In this document: in pieces, positions 13,514 through 21,783 of the stretch
How the letters are laid out: every line of letters starts with the position of its first letter
Position numbering within the stretch: position 1 is the first letter of the stretch
Assembly (NCBI GenBank): GCA_037045685.1
Contig: JBAOII010000023.1
Span: 186,001-250,000 of the forward strand
Origin: Competibacter_A sp037045685
GTDB lineage: Bacteria > Pseudomonadota > Gammaproteobacteria > Competibacterales > Competibacteraceae
Direction of reading: 5' to 3'
Length of the DNA stretch: 64,000 nt
The notes under the pieces: model-generated
Database searches by the model: none
What the model saw: the letters and a program-made list of their open reading frames with translations, nothing else
What the model was told of the DNA's origin: nothing
Made by a program: the position numbers and the translations under genes

Positions 13514-14301
13514 CCGCGATCTTCATCGTTTCGGGCGGGACGGGATTCAGCGGCGAGCAACTGGTGCGAACCGCGCTGGCGCAGTTTCCGGCTTCCGAGG
13601 TCGAGGTGGCCGTCATCGCCGGGATTCGGCGGTCGGAGCAGTTGGAGGCGGCGGTCGAGCGGGCGGCGGCGGCCGGCGGCCTGATCGTGCACACGCTGGT
13701 CGATAGCGAATTGCGCCTGACGCTGGACCGGCTCGCCCGGAATCGCGGCGTGCTGGCGGTCGATCTGATGGGGCCGCTGCTGGCTCAATTGCAGGTCGTG
13801 CTCGATCTGGAGCCGGCCGGACGACCGGGCCTGTACCGGGAACGGAACCGCGAAACTTTGGAGCGGAACGAGGCCATCGACTACACCCTGGCTCACGACG
13901 ATGGCCGCCATCCAGAGGGTTGGCGCCGCGCGGACATCGTGCTGGTCGGGGTGTCGCGCGTGGGCAAGACCCCCATCAGCCTCTATCTGGCCTCGCTGGG
14001 CCGGAAGGTCGCCAACGTGCCGCTGGTCGGCGGAGAAGCGCCGCCCGAGCTGTTCCAGCTCCACCGGCGGCGGGTGGTGGGATTGACCATCGAACCCGAT
14101 CAACTGCTGGCGCACCGGCGCTGGCGCGAGCGCCGCCTCAAGGTGTCGTTGAGCGGCAGCTACAGCAACCCGCTCAAGCTGCGCGAGGAGCTGGAAGCGG
14201 CCCGGCGAGTGTTTCTCCAAGGCGGATTCGCCGTGGTGGACATCACCGGCAAGCCGGTCGAGGTCAGCGCCAAGGAAATCCTGGAAGCGGTCGGGCGCTG
14301 A
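13510..14301 (+). CDS. ppsR: PpsR-type bifunctional kinase/pyrophosphorylase (phosphoenolpyruvate synthase regulator)
   Basis: This 263-residue protein belongs to the DUF299 family. Members inactivate phosphoenolpyruvate synthase (or pyruvate phosphate dikinase) by ADP-dependent phosphorylation of a threonine and reactivate it by phosphate-dependent dephosphorylation. The family P-loop is present (VLVGVSRVGKTPISLYLA), as are the N-terminal HTLVDSELR block and the conserved SYSN segment near the end. ATG 13510 overlaps the stop of the restriction-modification gene by four bases, an odd partner. The usual neighbour ppsA is not in the window, so the target enzyme is inferred. Confidence 0.9.
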   Translation: MTAIFIVSGGTGFSGEQLVRTALAQFPASEVEVAVIAGIRRSEQLEAAVERAAAAGGLIVHTLVDSELRLTLDRLARNRGVLAVDLMGPLLAQLQVVLDLEPAGRPGLYRERNRETLERNEAIDYTLAHDDGRHPEGWRRADIVLVGVSRVGKTPISLYLASLGRKVANVPLVGGEAPPELFQLHRRRVVGLTIEPDQLLAHRRWRERRLKVSLSGSYSNPLKLREELEAARRVFLQGGFAVVDITGKPVEVSAKEILEAVGR

Positions 14302-14432
14302 ACGGATTCGTCGATACCGCATCGCGCTTCCTCTAACCCCCGCCTATCATTAGCGCTGTATCAATCCAATTCCGGCCCGCCGGTCAGCGTCGGAATCCGG
14401 TAAGGACAGCCCATCGAGCAAAGGTCACGGCC

Positions 14433-17364
14433 ATGCTGGCGAAACTCAAAAAATACGCTGCGACGATCAACCTGATCCCGAACACCGCCATCCAGTTTCT
14501 GGATTTCGGGTTCGACCTCGACCAACTCCGAGTCTCGCGGGCGTTCCTGTCGGAAACCGGCGCGGACGGGCGCGCGGTCCTGACCTGTTTGTACGCCGAC
14601 GATGCCGGCGGCCAGTTCGTGACCGGCGACGGCCGGACGGTCAAGCCGGAGCAGGTGTATTCGCTGAACGCCGCCAAGGCCGCCGCCATCTTTGCCGGCG
14701 CTTGGCTTCCAGTTCCGTTTTTGCGGGTGCGCGAGCGACATCCGGACGGTCATCACCTGTTCGACAAAGGACCGACCAACTGGGCGCGGGCGCGGCTGGT
14801 GGAACTGCCGACGCCCGATGCCGAAGGCAACACCCACCGGGTGACTCTGGCCTTCGACACCCAATTGCTGCCGACCCGCGAGGGGCGGCCCTATCTCGCG
14901 CCCAGCCCGCTGGACACGCAATCCGGCGAGGAATTCGCCCTGAGCGACGCCGAGGCCGATACCGGCTGGTTCCTGGAACAGGACTGGGTGCGGGAATGGT
15001 TGCACCAGCGGTTCCACGCCTACGAGCTGCGCCGCCGCGCCCCGCGCCGGGTGGACGAGGCCGAGCTGCGCGCCAGTCCCGACGCCCAGGCCGCGTGGCT
15101 CACCGTGTTGACCCTGCTGCAACGGGCGGTGCGACCGCCGTGTTTGCGCTTCACCTTCGTCGATAGCGATCCGACCGCCCGGATCAACCGGCCGGTCAAC
15201 GTCGATCTGGTGCTGGATGTCGGCAATTCCCGCACTTGCGGCATGTTGATGGAAACCAGCGGCGACGATCCGGTGGACATGAACGACAGCTATCGCCTCG
15301 AACTGCGCGATCTGTCCGAGCCGGAGCGGGTTTACGACGAGCCTTTTCCCAGCCGGGTCGAATTCGTGCGCGGCAGTTTCGGCGACGAGAAGCTGTCGCG
15401 CCGCAGCGGCCGGACCAGCGCCTTTCTGTGGCCGACGGCGACGCGAGTGGGGTACGAAGCTCAGACGCTGTCCTATTACAGCCACGGCACCGAGGGCAGC
15501 ACCGGCCTGTCCGGCCCCAAGCGGTATCTGTGGGACACCGATCTGCGCCATCACCCGTGGCGCTTCAATCCCGGCCCCGGCGGCTTCGGCGGCGACAGCG
15601 GTCCGGTGACCACCGGCCCTTTTATCGGCCATCTGCGCGAGGACGGCGAGGAGCTGGCCGCCGGCGAGCCGCCGGCGGTATCGGCCCTGTTTTCGCGCAG
15701 CTCTTTGATGAGTTTCTTCGTCGCCGAAGTGCTGCTGCAAGCCTTCGTGCAAGCCAATTCGCCGGCCCGCCGCTACGAGCGGGTCCATTCCGAAGCGCCG
15801 CGCCGGCTGCGGCGGGCGATCCTGACCCTGCCGACCGCGATGCCGCTGGCCGAGCGCAAGCTGTTTGCCCGCCGGGTCAACATCGCCGTCCGCTTGACGT
15901 GGCGGGCGCTGGGCTTGGACGAGAGCCAGGCGCCGGAACCGTTCCTGCAATGGGACGAAGCGACCGGCACCCAAATCGTGTTTCTCTACAACGAGGTCAA
16001 GCACAATTTTCAGGGTGACGCCGCGCTGTTCTTCCAGGTGTTCGGCCGGGCGCGCGAAGGTTACGGCGAAGCGCCCTGCCTGCGTTTGGCCAGCATCGAC
16101 ATCGGCGGCGGCACCACCGATCTGATCATCACCACCTACCAACTGGAAGGCGGCACGGCGGTGCGGCCGACCCAGGAATTCCGGGAAGGCTTCAACATCG
16201 CCGGCGACGACGTGCTGTGCGGGATCATCGAGCGCAACGTGCTGCCGGTGCTGGTGGACGCGATTCGCCAGAGCGGCGCGGCCAACCCCGAGGAACTGCT
16301 GGCGCGCTTGCTGGGCGCCAATCAGGGGCGATCAGGCCGAGCGCGATCGGACCTTGCGCCGACAGTTCGCCAACCAGGTGGCGCTGCCCTTGGCGCTGGC
16401 GCTGCTGCACCGCTACGAAAACGCCGATCTCAGCGCCGGCAACGAAGCGGTGACCTTGCGGCTGGCCGATGTTTATTCCTCCGGCGGCGGACCGCACGAA
16501 CAGGTGGTGGCATTTTTGGAAGACGCGGTGCGAGTTGTCGGCGGCCAAGGGTTCAAACTATCCGATATCGCGTTTTCCACGACCATGCTGGCGCTGGATA
16601 CCACCGTGCGCCGCATCCTCGGCCAAGTGCTGAGCGACCTGTGCGAAGTCGTTCACCTGTACGACTGCGACTATCTGCTGATTTCCGGCCGCCCCTGTCG
16701 CTTGCCGGCGGTGCGGGCCGCGATTCTGGCCAAGCTGCCGGCGCCGCCGGATCGGATCGTCAGCCTTCATACCTATCGGGTCGGCGACTGGTATCCGTTC
16801 CGCTCGGTCAGCGGCCGGCTCACCGATCCCAAGACCACGGCGGCGGTCGGCGCGATGGTCTGCGCGCTGTCGGAAGGGCAGTTGTACAAGTTCAACCTGC
16901 GCAGCCGCGAGCTGGGCATGAAATCCACCGCTCGCTTCATCGGGGTGCTGGAACAGACCGGGCGGCTGAAGCGGGAAAACGTGCTGTTCGCCAATCTGGA
17001 ACTGGAGGACCGCAAGACCCGCCTGCCGGAGGCGACCTTCGATTTCTACGCGCCGGTGTTTCTCGGGTTCCGGCAACTGGGCGTCGAACGCTGGCCGGCC
17101 ACGCCGCTGTATCGCGTCACCTTCGCCCATCCGCGAGACGCGAGCGCGAAGGCGCTGCCGCTCAAGGTGACGCTGGAGCGCTCCACCGACGAGAGCGTCG
17201 ATCTGGATTTCAAAGTTATCGCCGTGGCGGACGCCGACGGCAACCAGCAGCCGGGCGGCGTGGTCCTGCTCAAGCTGCAAACTTTGAAGGACGAATACGG
17301 CTATTGGCTGGATACCGGCATCTTCTCGATTTCGGCCCGCTCCGGCGACGCGCCGCCTCGCTGA
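14433..17364 (+). CDS. srfB: SrfB-like actin/Hsp70-fold ATPase, frameshifted
   Basis: After removal of one extra base this gene would encode about 976 residues matching the virulence-factor SrfB family. It shows two phosphate-binding loops of the actin/Hsp70 superfamily: LDVGNSRTCG (near residue 263) and SIDIGGGTTDLIIT (near residue 554). The frame shifts near 16324-16332. Upstream, LLARLLGANQG is sound protein; downstream, the next frame gives DQAERDRTLRRQFANQVALP and continues convincingly to the stop at 17364. SrfB has no firmly established molecular function; it was named from Salmonella genes controlled by SsrB. It opens a cluster with an SrfC-like GTPase and an SrfA-like protein downstream. 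Confidence 0.78.
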
Positions 17365-17376
17365 GCGTTCGATCCG

Positions 17377-18135
17377 ATGACCGATAGTCCCGCCGCTCCT
17401 CCCCTGCATCCGAGCCTCCGCCCGCTCGGCGTCAAGCAGCATCGGCTGATGCTGATGCTGAACATGGCCCTGTTCCTGGCCATTTCTGGCGGGATCATCG
17501 CCATGATGGCCATCACGTTTTCGGGCGGTGATTTGTTCGACCTGCTGCTGTTGATGGTCGTCGGCCTGCTCGTCATGCCCTTGGTGGCGCTGCTGAACGG
17601 GTTGCTGAGATATGTGGATCGCCGGCTGGCGCGGCAACTGGAGCAGGCCGGCGAACTGCTGCGGGACAGCCCGCCGCTGGCCGCCCGCTTGACGCCGACG
17701 GGATTGAGCGACCAGGTCGGTACCTTGGTGACGCTGCATCCCCTGGCGGACGAGCCCGCGAATGCCGAGGTCCATGCCCTGATCAACCCGTCTTTTCGCT
17801 GGACTCCGCCGCCGGTCGGAGAAAGCGTGGTCCAGCTCTATTGCCGGGATTGGCGGCCGGGCGCGGGATTGGTCGCGCTCCAGCCCGATGGCAAGGCGCT
17901 GCTGGGAAAGCTGGTGGCGCTGGAAACCCATGCTCGCCGGATTCGGTTTCGGGCCATCGCGTCGCTGGCGCTGATCGCGGTGGCCGCAGTGGTGGGAGCG
18001 CTGCTCGCCGGAGAACATGATGCGATGGTTTTGGTTGTCGTGACCGGATTGCTATCGCTGGCGGCGCTGCGGGTGGTGGGCCGGTTTCGCGAGAATCGCC
18101 GGCTGCTGTCTTCGCCGAGCGGTCAAACCAAATAA
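17377..18135 (+). CDS. uncharacterised inner-membrane protein of the srf cluster (four membrane segments)
   Basis: This 252-residue protein has no family I recognise. Two membrane helices lie near residues 24-70 (MLMLNMALFLAISGGIIAMM and the LLLLMVVGLLVMPLVALL region). A soluble middle domain of about 110 residues follows, with one Cys-containing turn (VVQLYCRDWRP), and then two more helices near residues 190-230. The pattern suggests two helical hairpins with the middle domain on one side of the membrane. It starts 12 bases after srfB and is probably in the same operon. The gene after it has its own strong ribosome site. A membrane anchor for the SrfB ATPase is a guess from position only. 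Confidence 0.7.
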   Translation: MTDSPAAPPLHPSLRPLGVKQHRLMLMLNMALFLAISGGIIAMMAITFSGGDLFDLLLLMVVGLLVMPLVALLNGLLRYVDRRLARQLEQAGELLRDSPPLAARLTPTGLSDQVGTLVTLHPLADEPANAEVHALINPSFRWTPPPVGESVVQLYCRDWRPGAGLVALQPDGKALLGKLVALETHARRIRFRAIASLALIAVAAVVGALLAGEHDAMVLVVVTGLLSLAALRVVGRFRENRRLLSSPSGQTK

Positions 18136-18195
18136 TTCGAGCTCTCGTTTGCGGATTTGCGCCGTAATGACGGTTGAGGAAGGAGATCTATCGCC

Positions 18196-21100
18196 ATGCC
18201 TCATCGGGTTTTTCGCCTGACGGTAAAATTCCCGTTATTTGTTCTGGGAATGCTGCTCGCCGTCATTTGGGGGCTGGCTTTTCATTTGAACAACGTCCTC
18301 AAACGCGATTTGGAATATCTGCTTTCGGTCCAGCAGTTTTCGGCCGTTTCGGTGATCGCGGCCAGCATCGAGCAGGAGACTCGCCTGCGCCTGAAAACGC
18401 TCGCCGATCTGGCCCGGACTCTTGGCTCGGTCGATTTCGGCGCCGATCCGGGAAGAATCGACGACTTTTTTCAGAATAATTCGGTGATCGGGGCGCTGTT
18501 CAACGGGGGCTTGTTCGTGCTGGACCCGCAGGGGATCTGTCTCGTTGACGCTCCACGGATACCGGGTCGGGTCGGGCTGAATCTGGGCGAGCGCGAATAT
18601 TTTACCGCCGCGCTGGCGCGACGCGAGCCGGTTGTCGGCACGCCGCGAACAGACCGATTGTCCGGTCGGCCGCAGGTCGCGATGAGCGCGCCGATCAGCG
18701 ACGCGGCCAATCGAGTCAAGGGCGTGTTGGTCGGCATCACCTATCTCGACGCCGACAACTACATCGGCCGGACCGTCGCCACTTACGACGGCGAGCCCGG
18801 TGGCGTCCTGGTCATCGATCCCCTCGGCGGGCGCTTCGTCGCCGCGACCGATCCCGACCGTATTTTCGCCGCGATTCCCGCTTCGGGCGTCAATCGGATG
18901 CACGACCGCTACATGGCGGGATACGAGGGGTCCGGGGTGGCGGTGAATTCGCGCGGCGTCGAAGAATTGTCTTCCAGCCGCCGCATTCCGGCGACCGGGT
19001 GGTTCGCGGTGGCGGTGTTGCCGGTCGCGACGGCGTTTGCCCCGGTGACGGCGATCCAGCGCACGATTCTCGGCGCGGCGCTGGTCTTGTCCGTGATCCT
19101 GCCCTGGCTGGCGGCGGCGGTGGTGGGCCGCTGGCTCGAACCCCTGCGAAAAACCACTCTGGCGCTGCGCGAGATGACCGCCGGACGGCGCGTTTTGTCG
19201 GCGTTGCCGGTGACCACCCGCGACGAGGTCGGCGAGCTGATCGAGAGCTTCAACGAATTGGTGCGCGACATCGACGACCACAAGAAAGCGACCGCCGCGC
19301 TGCGGCAAAGCGAGGAGCGTTATCGGGTGTTGCTGGACCTGTCCCCGGACGCGATTTTCGTGCATCGCGACGGGGTCATGGCGATGGCCAACCGCTCGGC
19401 GCTGCGGCTGTTCGGCGCCGAGCGTGAGGAGCAACTGCTCGGCCAACCGTGGACGGCGCGAGTCCATCCCGATTTGCACGAGATCGCCGAGCGGCGGTTG
19501 CGAATGGTGCAAGCCGCCGACGGCTCGATCATGCTGCCTCCCGTGGAGCAACGCTACCTGCGGGTGGATGGTTCCGCCGTCGAGGTTGAGGTCACCGCGA
19601 GCAACATCATGCTCGCCGAGGGTCGGGCCGTCTTGTTGATCGCCCGCGACATCACCCGGCGCAAGGCCGATGAAGCGCGGCTCAAGGCCTTGCTGGCGCA
19701 GCAGGAGGCGCTGCTCGACAACGCCCTGATCGGCATCGTCCTGCTCCGGCAACGGGTGATTATCCAGTGCAACCGTCGCTTCGAGGAGCTGTTCGGCTAC
19801 GACGAAGGCGAAATGCTCGGCCAGCGAACCGAGATTCTGTATCCGACGGAAGAATTTTACGACGCCATCGGCGAGCGTGCTTACAGCGCGCTGGCTCGGG
19901 GCGAAACCTATGTGGAAGAGCTTTGGTTCAGGCGCAAGGACGGCGGCCGGTTCTGGGGCTATCTGAACGGTAAGGCTTTGGATTTGCAGCAGCCGCGGGG
20001 CGGGAGCGTGTGGATTTTCGCCGACTTGACCGAACGGAAGCGCGACCAGGAGCGCTCGAGGCTGGCGGCGAGCGTGTTCGAGAGCACGACCGAGGGTATC
20101 ATGATCACCGATACCGACCACGCCATCCTGGCGGTCAATCCCGCGTTTACCGAGATCACCGGCTACGCCGACGATGAAGTGGTCGGCAAGAATCCCAACC
20201 TGTTGAGTTCCGGCCGCCAGTCTCCCGCGTTTTATCTCAAGCTGTGGGAAACGCTGCGCCAGGAGGGCAAATGGCGCGGCGAAATCTGGAACCGCCGCAA
20301 GAGCGGCGATATCTATCCGGAGTTGCTGTCGATCAGCGTGGTGCGGGATGGAGAAGGTCGCGCGACCCATTACGTGGGCGTGTTTTCGGATATTTCGGCG
20401 CAGAAGCACGCCGAGCAGCAGTTATCGTTTCTCGCCCATCACGACCCGTTGACCGGGTTGCCGAATCGGGTTTTATTCGGTGATCGCTTGACCCATGCCA
20501 TCCATCGCGCGGCGCGCGAGGGCGCGCAATTGGCCGTCATGTTCATCGACTTGGATCGTTTCAAGGATGTCAACGATACTTTGGGCCACCACCTCGGCGA
20601 CCAGTTGTTGCAAAGCGTGGCCCGGCAGTTCCAGCAGTCGATCCGCGCGGGCGATACGTTGGCCCGGTTGGGCGGAGACGAGTTCGCGCTGTTGGTCGAG
20701 GATGTCAGCGGCACTCTGGATGCCGTCTTCGTCGCACGGAAATTGCTGGAGATTTTCGCGCGCCCGTTCGCGCTGGCCGAAAACGAAATTCACATTTCCA
20801 CCAGCATCGGGATCGGTTTCTATCCGGCCGATGGCCAGGAAGCCCACGAGCTCATCAAGAACGCCGATGCGGCGATGTATCGCGCCAAGGCGAAAGGACG
20901 GAACGGCTACGCCTGTTACGCCCGGGAAATGACCGAGTACGCGGCCGAACGCCTGCGGCTTGAGGCCGCCTTGCGGCGCTCGATCGACAACCGCGAGTTG
21001 CGGGTCTATTTTCAACCGCAAGTGGATTTGGCCAGCGGCGCGCTTCTCGGCGCCGAAGCGCTGGTGCGCTGGCTCCACCCCGATCTGGGATTGGTCCCGC

Positions 21101-21783
21101 CCGCGAGATTCGTTCCGTTGGCGGAAGAGACCGGTTTTATCGCGGCGCTGGGGGAATGGGTGTTGCGGGAAACCTGTTCCAAGGCGAGCGCTTGGCGCGC
21201 GCTGGGTTACGACCTGCCGGGCGTGTCTGTCAACCTGTCCATCAAGCAATTCGAGCGCGGCAACGTGGTCAATCTGGTTGCGGACATTCTCGCCGAGACC
21301 GGATTGCCGGCCCGATGCCTGGAGATGGAAATCACCGAATCCTTCATCGCCAAGGCCGAGGATGCGCTCCGGTTCGTCGAAGGGCTTCGCGTTCTCGGCG
21401 TGCACCTTTCGGTGGACGATTTCGGAACGGGCTATTCTTCCCTCGCCTATCTCAAGCGCTTGCCGCTGCAAACCCTCAAGATCGATAAATCCTTCGTGAT
21501 GGATGTCGGTCGCGACGCGAACAACGAGGCCATCGTGCGCACCATCATCACGCTGGCGGGAAGCCTCGGTTTGACCGTGGTCGCCGAGGGGGTGGAGACA
21601 GCGGAGCAGGCGGCGTTCCTGCTGCGGGAAGGCTGCCGGGTCGGCCAAGGCTATTACTACAGCCCCCCGCTGCCGGAAGAAGAGTTTGTCGCGCGCTGGT
21701 TGAGCCATTGTCCTAACGATGCCACCGGCTGCGCTACAATCGCTGATAGAGCGAGCCACCCATTGCCAGCGAATCCACTATGA
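18196..21783 (+). CDS. membrane GGDEF-EAL cyclic-di-GMP enzyme (Cache-HAMP-PAS-PAS-PAS-GGDEF-EAL)
   Basis: This is a 1195-residue signalling protein. TM1 is near residues 12-32, a double-Cache-like periplasmic sensor follows, then TM2 near 290-313 and HAMP. Three PAS segments occupy about 375-745. The GGDEF motif is intact at 826-830 and has an inhibitory RxxD site (RAGD) five residues before it. The EAL domain keeps EAL (954-956), EITES, DDFGTGYSS and AEGVE, so both cyclase and phosphodiesterase activities look possible. AAGGAGAT lies upstream of ATG 18196. Its stop overlaps the srfC start (ATGA at 21780-21783), so translation of the two is probably coupled. The net direction of cyclic-di-GMP turnover cannot be predicted. 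Confidence 0.93.
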   Translation: MPHRVFRLTVKFPLFVLGMLLAVIWGLAFHLNNVLKRDLEYLLSVQQFSAVSVIAASIEQETRLRLKTLADLARTLGSVDFGADPGRIDDFFQNNSVIGALFNGGLFVLDPQGICLVDAPRIPGRVGLNLGEREYFTAALARREPVVGTPRTDRLSGRPQVAMSAPISDAANRVKGVLVGITYLDADNYIGRTVATYDGEPGGVLVIDPLGGRFVAATDPDRIFAAIPASGVNRMHDRYMAGYEGSGVAVNSRGVEELSSSRRIPATGWFAVAVLPVATAFAPVTAIQRTILGAALVLSVILPWLAAAVVGRWLEPLRKTTLALREMTAGRRVLSALPVTTRDEVGELIESFNELVRDIDDHKKATAALRQSEERYRVLLDLSPDAIFVHRDGVMAMANRSALRLFGAEREEQLLGQPWTARVHPDLHEIAERRLRMVQAADGSIMLPPVEQRYLRVDGSAVEVEVTASNIMLAEGRAVLLIARDITRRKADEARLKALLAQQEALLDNALIGIVLLRQRVIIQCNRRFEELFGYDEGEMLGQRTEILYPTEEFYDAIGERAYSALARGETYVEELWFRRKDGGRFWGYLNGKALDLQQPRGGSVWIFADLTERKRDQERSRLAASVFESTTEGIMITDTDHAILAVNPAFTEITGYADDEVVGKNPNLLSSGRQSPAFYLKLWETLRQEGKWRGEIWNRRKSGDIYPELLSISVVRDGEGRATHYVGVFSDISAQKHAEQQLSFLAHHDPLTGLPNRVLFGDRLTHAIHRAAREGAQLAVMFIDLDRFKDVNDTLGHHLGDQLLQSVARQFQQSIRAGDTLARLGGDEFALLVEDVSGTLDAVFVARKLLEIFARPFALAENEIHISTSIGIGFYPADGQEAHELIKNADAAMYRAKAKGRNGYACYAREMTEYAAERLRLEAALRRSIDNRELRVYFQPQVDLASGALLGAEALVRWLHPDLGLVPPARFVPLAEETGFIAALGEWVLRETCSKASAWRALGYDLPGVSVNLSIKQFERGNVVNLVADILAETGLPARCLEMEITESFIAKAEDALRFVEGLRVLGVHLSVDDFGTGYSSLAYLKRLPLQTLKIDKSFVMDVGRDANNEAIVRTIITLAGSLGLTVVAEGVETAEQAAFLLREGCRVGQGYYYSPPLPEEEFVARWLSHCPNDATGCATIADRASHPLPANPL

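Noticed and set aside
12817..16332. Programmed +1 frameshifting in the restriction enzyme and srfB genes.
   Set aside because: No slippery codon with adjacent stop, no common motif at the breaks, and the original frames run on open for long distances, which programmed sites do not require. An extra base in the sequence is simpler.
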